Positions 59,386-64,000 of a stretch of DNA of 64,000 nucleotides are shown piece by piece (the first letter of the stretch is position 1; each line of letters starts with the position of its first letter). The notes beneath the pieces were generated by a model, which did no database searches, was not told the origin of the DNA, and saw only the letters and a list, made by a program, of their open reading frames with translations. The DNA lies in contig NZ_KE383923.1 in assembly GCF_000422805.1 (NCBI RefSeq), positions 195,296-259,295 of the forward strand, read 5' to 3'. Origin of the DNA: Nocardioides halotolerans DSM 19273 (lineage in GTDB: Bacteria > Actinomycetota > Actinomycetes > Propionibacteriales > Nocardioidaceae). Made by a program: the position numbers and the translations under genes.

Positions 59386-59412
59386 CGCCCCGGGCTCCGC
59401 GAGTCCGGGGCG
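59386..59412. promoter_or_regulatory. GC-rich hairpin in the leader of the MarR-GNAT gene
   Basis: CGCCCCGG (59386-59393) pairs with CCGGGGCG (59405-59412) around an 11-nt loop, with TTCG following on the plus strand. It lies within the 232-bp stretch between the 55-residue gene and the MarR-GNAT gene, where I see no gene. It could be a leader attenuator, a terminator of a short RNA, or a terminator on the minus strand. Confidence 0.35.
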
Positions 59413-59447
59413 TTCGACGTCGTACGGAGGGTTCCGCCGGCGAGAAC

Positions 59448-59465
59448 CTCTGACTAAAGTCAGAG
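59448..59465. promoter_or_regulatory. MarR-type operator abutting the start codon
   Basis: CTCTGACTAAAGTCAGAG is a perfect 7-bp inverted repeat around TAAA and ends one base before ATG 59467. It overlaps the ribosome-binding site and possible -10 region, so binding would block both transcription and translation. The MarR half of the gene product is the most likely binder, giving autorepression. Confidence 0.8.
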
Positions 59466-59466
59466 A

Positions 59467-60351
59467 ATGACCACCACCGACGTGCTGCGCCGGTTCAACC
59501 GCACCTACACCCAGCGGATCGGCGCCCTCGACGAGTCCTTCCTCGGCCTGGGCCTGCCGCTGGGAGCCTCGCGCCTGGTGTTCGAGATCGGCGAGGCCGG
59601 CGCGACCGTGCGCGACCTGCGGGCCCGGCTCGGGCTCGACTCCGGCCAGCTCGCCAGGCAGCTGCGCCGCCTGGAGGACGACGGCCTGGTGGCGATGGAG
59701 CCCGATGCCGCCGACCGGCGGCGGCGCACGGTCAGGCTCACCGCGGAGGGCCGCGCCTTCCGGCGCCGGCTCGACGACCGCTCGGAGCAGCTCGCCGAGC
59801 GTCTGGTCGCCCCCTTGACCACCCGGCAGCAGGAGCGGCTGACCGAGGCGCTGGCCACCGCCGACCTGCTGGTCCGGGCGGCGACCGTCGACATCCGCTC
59901 CGTGCACCCCGCGTCCGTGGAGGCCAAACGGGCTGTGCAGAGCTACTTCGACGAGCTCGACGAGCGCTTCCCGACCGGCTTCGACCCCGGCGACCACCAT
60001 GACGACGAGCACATGGCACCGGGTACCGGTGCGTTCGTGGTCGCCTCCAGCGACGGAGAGCCGGTGGCGTGCGGTGGTGTGCAGGCGCTCGCCCCCGCGA
60101 TGGGCGAGATCAAGCGGATGTGGGTGCACCCGGGCTGGCGCGGCGCGGGCCTGGGGTCACGGCTGCTGCGCCACCTCGAGCACGTGAGCGCCGACCTCGG
60201 CCACCGCGTGGTCCGGCTCGACACCAACGGCACGCTGGTCGAGGCGATCGCGATGTACGAGCGTGCGGGCTACCGCCACATCGAGCGCTACAACGGCAAC
60301 CCCTACGCGCAGGCGTGGTTCGAGAAGGACCTCACAGACGCGCGAAGATGA
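59467..60351 (+). CDS. MarR regulator fused to a GNAT acetyltransferase
   Basis: A 294-residue two-domain protein. Residues 1-140 are a MarR winged helix (VRDLRARLGLDSGQLARQLR, then RLEDDGLVAMEPDAADRRRRTVRLT). Residues 150-294 are a GNAT N-acetyltransferase (FVVASSDGEPVACGGVQALA, MGEIKRMWVHPGWRGAGLGS for acetyl-CoA binding, and YERAGYRHIERYNGN). This fusion is a known actinobacterial architecture. The product may acetylate the compound sensed by its MarR half. The operator lies directly upstream. The stop region overlaps a 41-residue membrane protein gene on the other strand (20 nt). Confidence 0.92.
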   Translation: MTTTDVLRRFNRTYTQRIGALDESFLGLGLPLGASRLVFEIGEAGATVRDLRARLGLDSGQLARQLRRLEDDGLVAMEPDAADRRRRTVRLTAEGRAFRRRLDDRSEQLAERLVAPLTTRQQERLTEALATADLLVRAATVDIRSVHPASVEAKRAVQSYFDELDERFPTGFDPGDHHDDEHMAPGTGAFVVASSDGEPVACGGVQALAPAMGEIKRMWVHPGWRGAGLGSRLLRHLEHVSADLGHRVVRLDTNGTLVEAIAMYERAGYRHIERYNGNPYAQAWFEKDLTDARR

Positions 60352-60457
60352 GCAGGAACCCGATCGCCGGCATCGCCCACAGGAGGGCCATGGCGAATGC
60401 GGTGTCCGAGACGTCGTTGAGCGTCGTGGTCCGGGTGCTCCGATGTCTGCTGCTCAT
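60332..60457 (-). CDS. Small membrane protein, 41 aa
   Basis: The sequence begins MSSRHRSTRTTTLNDVSDTA and ends with a single transmembrane helix (about residues 20-40, AFAMALLWAMPAIGFLLIFA). ATG 60457 has AGAGGACAGAC upstream, a good ribosome-binding site. It overlaps the convergent MarR-GNAT stop by 20 nt. Codons are GC-ending. No family is recognised; it could be a small regulatory or stress peptide. Confidence 0.5.
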   Translation of the reverse strand: MSSRHRSTRTTTLNDVSDTAFAMALLWAMPAIGFLLIFARL

Positions 60458-60485
60458 GTCTGTCCTCTACCCACCACGGCGCTGG

Positions 60486-62507
60486 TCATGTGGTCGGGTG
60501 AGGTGATTCACCCTCGAGGATGAGGCGCGTCCAGTCGACCTCGACGGGCAGCAGGCGCGCGTCGGCCCACGCCTCGAGCTGGTCGTGGTGGTGGGGCGAC
60601 CTGGGGTCGCCCGAGGCACCCAGCGGCACCACCCAGCCGCTGCGGGTGCGGTCGTCGAGGTCCCAGATGTAGCGGGCCACGGAGCCCCGGTAGGCCTCGT
60701 CGGTGACTCCCGGCAGCCAGCCCGTGCAGCGCACGGTGTCGATGTCGCCCGACACCGGTGTCTCCGGCACGGGCGGCGGCTCCAGGTCGGGGTCGGCGAG
60801 GTCGAAGGCATGGGTGGGGGCGAACGTGTGGGTCTCGCCCCAGACCGCCGCGTGACCGGCGGCGTCGCTCAGCGCCTCGGTGGCGAGGCGGTGCACGTCG
60901 ATGCCGAACGGCGCCGGTGCGTTCGCGAGCGGCTCGAGCGCCCACCCGACGCTGGCGTCGAGCGAGAGGTACGCCGCGAACAGCGGCCCGAACACCGAGG
61001 CGTCGCGCAGTTCGTCGAACACGGGCTCGGCGCACAGCCTGCGGGTGAGCGCGTCGCGCCACGCCGCGAACGCCGCGGCGCCGTGCGAGCCGGCCGCCAT
61101 GACGCCGTCCCACCCGAGGATCGCCTCGCGGACCGGCTCGCCGGCCGGATCGGGCGTCAGGCCCCGGACCAGCGCGCACATCGGCAGGGCGGTGATCGTG
61201 AACGCGTCGCCGAGGATCGCCTCGAAGTCCGCCACGGTCAGGTCGGCGCGGTCGCGGAGCAGCGCGTGGATCCGCGCCGCACGGTGCGGCGCGGCGAACT
61301 CGGTGCCGATCGCCTCGCTCTCGCTCCCCCGTCGCTCGTTGGCGGTAACGACCTGGCCGTCGGGCGGCACGTCGTGCCGCGGCAGGTCGACCCAGCCCGA
61401 CCAGGTGCCCGCCTCGCGGCCGGGCACGATGCCGCGCCGGTTGGCCTCGGCGCGCACCGGCACGCGGCCGGCGTTCCTGAACCGCACGGCGCCGCTGCGG
61501 TCGACGATCACGACGTTGTTGACCGGCGCCACCCACGCATCGAGGGCGCGGTCGACGTCGTCGACCGAGCGCGCCCGCAGCAGCGGCAGGAGCGCGTCGA
61601 AGCCCAGGTCGCCCAGCACGGTCGGTGCGTCGCGGAGCGCCAGCCCGCGGCCGCGCGCGCGGTCGACCTGGAAGAGGAGACCCCGCTCCGTCGCGAGCAC
61701 CTCCACGGTCACCGGATCGGCGCCTCGCACCGCGATGGTCTCCTCGCGCCCGTCGAGCACGTCGTCGAGCGACTCGTCGTAGACGTCCTGGTAGTCGGCG
61801 CACGCGTTGGTGATCGCCCACGCCACCTCGCCGGCGTGCGCGAAGTGCTGCACCCCCGGCACGCCCGGGAACGTGAAGCCGAGGACGTCGAGGTCGGGCG
61901 TCGCGAGCCGCACCTGGGCGTAGACACCGGGCGACTCGAAGACGCGGTGCGGGTCGCCGCCGATCAGTGGCCGGCCCGACGCCGTGCGGGCGCCGCCGAC
62001 CGCCCACGCGTTGCTGCCGGAGGAGTACGCCGGGTCGCGCGAGAGCAGCGCCTCGTCCGGGCCGAGCACGGCCCGGGCGCGGTGGTGCCAGAGCGTGCCG
62101 CCGACGTTCGCGAAGAGCAGGTGCTGGGCGTGGAAGACCGCCAGCGGCGTCCACGGCTCCCACGGCTGCGGCGCGATACCGAGCCGGGTCAGCTCCGGGG
62201 CGTCGGCGTGGAGGCCGGCGTTGACCCCCTCGACGTACGCCGACACGAACGCGCGCGACTCGTCGGACAGCGCCACGAGGGCGCGCCTGGCGGTGTCGAC
62301 GATGCGGGTCTGCCGTGCCCACGTGTCCCACGGCAGCTGGGCCGGGCCGAGCACCTCCGCGGCCGTGCCGGTCGCCCGGCGTCGCTGGTACTCGAGCTGC
62401 CAGGCCCGGTCACGCGCGGTGACCCACCCCTGGCCGCGGGCCAGGTCGAGCTCGTCGTCGGCCCGCACGTGCGGGACGCCGTACGCGTCGCGGAAGATCC
62501 GGGCCAC
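60486..62507 (-). CDS. Penicillin acylase-type Ntn hydrolase
   Basis: A 673-residue hydrolase of the penicillin/acyl-homoserine-lactone acylase family. It begins VARIFRDAYGVPHVRADDEL, the family N-terminus, but I see no signal peptide, unlike most members. The self-cleavage and catalytic site is in DPAYSSGSNAWAVGGARTAS, where the Ser before Asn would become the new N-terminal nucleophile, splitting the chain into alpha and beta parts at about residue 160. Other blocks are FTFPGVPGVQHFAHAGEVAW and the late W-E-THTFAPTHAFD. Substrates are amide-linked acyl groups. GTG 62507 is chosen. Confidence 0.88.
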   Translation of the reverse strand: MARIFRDAYGVPHVRADDELDLARGQGWVTARDRAWQLEYQRRRATGTAAEVLGPAQLPWDTWARQTRIVDTARRALVALSDESRAFVSAYVEGVNAGLHADAPELTRLGIAPQPWEPWTPLAVFHAQHLLFANVGGTLWHHRARAVLGPDEALLSRDPAYSSGSNAWAVGGARTASGRPLIGGDPHRVFESPGVYAQVRLATPDLDVLGFTFPGVPGVQHFAHAGEVAWAITNACADYQDVYDESLDDVLDGREETIAVRGADPVTVEVLATERGLLFQVDRARGRGLALRDAPTVLGDLGFDALLPLLRARSVDDVDRALDAWVAPVNNVVIVDRSGAVRFRNAGRVPVRAEANRRGIVPGREAGTWSGWVDLPRHDVPPDGQVVTANERRGSESEAIGTEFAAPHRAARIHALLRDRADLTVADFEAILGDAFTITALPMCALVRGLTPDPAGEPVREAILGWDGVMAAGSHGAAAFAAWRDALTRRLCAEPVFDELRDASVFGPLFAAYLSLDASVGWALEPLANAPAPFGIDVHRLATEALSDAAGHAAVWGETHTFAPTHAFDLADPDLEPPPVPETPVSGDIDTVRCTGWLPGVTDEAYRGSVARYIWDLDDRTRSGWVVPLGASGDPRSPHHHDQLEAWADARLLPVEVDWTRLILEGESPHPTT

Positions 62508-62520
62508 GCGGAGACACTAG

Positions 62521-62664
62521 ACGGAGCCACCGCCGATCGAGCTTGTCGAGATCTCCGCAACCTGACGCCCTCGCCCCGTAGTTCAGTTCCAGCCTTCCCT
62601 GCGGAGGTTTCGACACGCTCCGTCACGACCTCGCAAGCTCGCTCGTGGTCGCTGCTCAACCACC
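62521..62664. repeat. Copy of the dispersed repeat family
   Basis: CGGAGCCACCGCCGATCGAG and GCTTGTCGAGATCTCCGCA (62522-62560) match a unit of the 51-bp cluster near 5.2 kb. A second block at 62603-62664 is a palindromic element whose reverse complement begins GGTTGAGCAGCGACC and ends TCGAAACCTC; its core GCAAGCTCGC is symmetrical. It occupies the gap between the pirin and penicillin acylase genes. A shortened relative lies at 10116-10153. Confidence 0.7.
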
Positions 62665-62684
62665 GATGAAGGGCCGTCCCGGCG

Positions 62685-63644
62685 CTACCGACCTCGTACC
62701 TCGGTCGGAGCGCCGAACCGACCCTTCTGAAAGTCCTCGTACGCCTTGAGCACCTCGTCCTTGGTGTTCATGACGAACGGGCCGGCCCAGGCGAGGGGCT
62801 CGCGGATCGGCCGGCCGCCGACGACGATCACGTCGAGCTTCGGCGAACGGGTCTCCTGCGCCCGGTCGGCGGTGAGCGTGACGAAGTCGCCCGCGCCGAG
62901 CACGGCCGACTGGCCGGTGTGGATCGGGCGCGCCTCGGTGCCGACCGTGCCGCTGCCATTGAGCACGTAGACCAGCGCGTTGAACTCGGCGTTCCACGGC
63001 AGGTCGAGCCGCGCGCCGGGCTCGACGCTCGCGTGCACCAGCGTCATGGGGGTGTACGTCGAGCCGGGGCCGGCGTGCCCGTCGACCGAGCCGGCGATGA
63101 CGCGCACGAGCGCGCCCGCGTCGGCCGAGGTGAGCAGCTGGACCTCGCCGGAGCGGATGTCCTGGTACCTCGGGGCGTTCATCTTGGCGTCGCGCGGCAG
63201 GTTGACCCAGAGCTGGATGCCGTGGAAGAGACCGCCCTTCTCGACCAGCCACTCCGGCGGCGCCTCGATGTGCAGCAGGCCGGAGCCGGCGGTCATCCAC
63301 TGGGTGTCGCCGTTGGTGATCGTGCCGCCGCCGCCCTGGCTGTCCTGGTGGTCGAAGACGCCGTCGATGATGTAGGTGACGGTCTCGAAGCCGCGGTGCG
63401 GGTGCCACGGGGTGCCCTTGGGCTCGCCGGGTGCGTACTCCACCTCGCCCATCTGGTCCATCATGATGAACGGGTCCAGCTGCTGGAGGTCGATGCCGGC
63501 GAACGCCCGGCGCACCGGGAAGCCCTCGCCCTCGTAGCCCGTGGGCGCGGTCGCGACCTGCCACACGGACCGCACCTGGTCGCCGAGCCCGGGCTCGCGC
63601 AGGCGGGGCAGGACGGTGAGGTCGTCGACGGTGATCGCGGGCAT
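62685..63644 (-). CDS. Pirin-family protein
   Basis: A 319-residue bicupin. The N-terminal metal-site motif is GTPWHPHRGFETVTYIIDG (three histidines in HPHRGFE), with GGLLHIEAP in the second strand set, typical of pirins that bind Fe2+. The C-terminal cupin ends with VMNTKDEVLKAYEDFQKGRF, a common pirin tail. Bacterial pirins can act as quercetinases or regulate enzymes such as pyruvate dehydrogenase. ATG 63644 is favoured over 63653 because GAGGAG lies 9 nt upstream; for 63653 it would touch the start. The TAG stop is close to the dispersed repeat. Confidence 0.92.
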   Translation of the reverse strand: MPAITVDDLTVLPRLREPGLGDQVRSVWQVATAPTGYEGEGFPVRRAFAGIDLQQLDPFIMMDQMGEVEYAPGEPKGTPWHPHRGFETVTYIIDGVFDHQDSQGGGGTITNGDTQWMTAGSGLLHIEAPPEWLVEKGGLFHGIQLWVNLPRDAKMNAPRYQDIRSGEVQLLTSADAGALVRVIAGSVDGHAGPGSTYTPMTLVHASVEPGARLDLPWNAEFNALVYVLNGSGTVGTEARPIHTGQSAVLGAGDFVTLTADRAQETRSPKLDVIVVGGRPIREPLAWAGPFVMNTKDEVLKAYEDFQKGRFGAPTEVRGR

Positions 63645-63746
63645 GGCACCCATCTCCTCGGTGGTCGTGTGACCCGGTCAACGGTAGTTGAACCTTGCAT
63701 ATTCCGCCCGTGCGCCGGCCGCACCCCGGCCGACTAGGTTGAGGTC

Positions 63747-64000
63747 GTGACGACCCCCCACACCGCCTTCGGGCGGTACGACGTCGCGATCGTCGGAGCC
63801 GGCCACAACGGGCTCGTGGCCGCGGCCTACCTCGCCCGCGCAGGCCTCTCGGTGCTCGTCCTCGAGCGCCTCGACCGCGTCGGCGGCGCCACCACCACCG
63901 CCCAGCCCTTCGCGGGCCGGCCGACACGCGTCTCCCGCTACGCCGAGCTGGTCTCGCTGATGCCCGTGCGGCTGATGGCCGAACTCGAGCTCGACGTCGG
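63747..64000 (+). CDS. FAD-dependent oxidoreductase, N-terminal part (runs off window)
   Basis: The first 84 codons are visible. [20 protein letters not shown] is the Rossmann dinucleotide-binding GxGxxG motif, followed by [15 protein letters not shown], the FAD ribose-binding Glu. This pattern occurs in phytoene dehydrogenase-like and amine-oxidase-type flavoproteins. The GTG start at 63747 lies 102 bp from the divergent pirin gene. The C-terminal substrate domain is missing, so the exact reaction cannot be given. Confidence 0.85.
   Translation, partial: MTTPHTAFGRYDVAIVGAGHNGLVAAAYLARAGLSVLVLERLDRVGGATTTAQPFAGRPTRVSRYAELVSLMPVRLMAELELDV

Noticed and set aside
59386-59412. Confident intrinsic terminator or riboswitch upstream of the MarR-GNAT gene
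   Set aside because: Only a short hairpin is visible, with no T-tract and no recognisable riboswitch core; listed as a low-confidence element only.

Overview
The window is 64 kb of very GC-rich DNA with dense gene packing, frequent GTG starts and strongly GC-ending codons. It carries families typical of Actinobacteria: a GlbO-type truncated haemoglobin, an Rv2466c-type thiol nitroreductase homologue, a DinB/maleylpyruvate-isomerase-fold protein, a DUF5130 protein, an actinobacterial narKGHJI operon and orn next to tRNA-His. A dispersed palindromic repeat of a kind I associate with Nocardioidaceae occurs in intergenic gaps. The best inference is a chromosomal segment of a Nocardioides-like actinomycete. 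I see no phage, insertion sequence, CRISPR array or plasmid module.

Layout. 1-10 kb: the start of a DUF4242 gene, a large secreted repeat protein, a methyltransferase, metG, a 0.5 kb tandem-repeat cluster, an Rv2466c-like gene coupled to chrA, and pepN. 10-19 kb: a four-gene minus-strand operon (two small membrane proteins, DUF5130, SPFH), mscS, osmC, glbO, an ECF sigma factor coupled to a His-repeat membrane protein, a double-hotdog thioesterase, and a TetR gene divergent from a 59-residue membrane protein with twin operators. A thiolase, a MarR regulator and a methyltransferase follow. 19-31 kb: ettA, an ssb paralogue, two dynamin-like GTPases separated by a 168-bp inverted repeat with prsW upstream, pepP, a lytic-transglycosylase-like protein, a GH6-like secreted protein and tRNA-Arg.

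31-42 kb holds the anaerobic respiration block: narK-narG-narH-narJ-narI, overlapping by 4 nt or abutting, followed by cupin and hemerythrin genes. 42-47 kb: a class III aminotransferase, a VOC protein, an Lrp regulator apparently starting at CTG, an EamA exporter, an aldo/keto reductase, an MFS exporter and a frameshifted asparaginase. 47-57 kb is almost all minus strand: a DinB-like protein, a CocE-type hydrolase, an Ig-like secreted protein, a lipoprotein/NRAMP-like/PRC-barrel/isochorismatase operon, an orphan response regulator, and a MauE/DsbA-like/adenosine deaminase operon. 57-64 kb: orn, tRNA-His, an acyltransferase, a MarR-GNAT fusion with its own operator, two small proteins, penicillin acylase, pirin and the start of an FAD oxidoreductase.

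The most novel-looking unit is 14.15-15.47 kb. A one-pass membrane protein with five 13-residue His-rich repeats overlaps an ECF sigma gene by 4 nt, downstream of an ECF-like promoter, which suggests an undescribed metal- or pH-responsive sigma switch. Others worth a look are the TetR operator pair with its small membrane protein, the metal-motif-deficient NRAMP-like operon, the monothiol Rv2466c homologue and the GTPase/PrsW locus.
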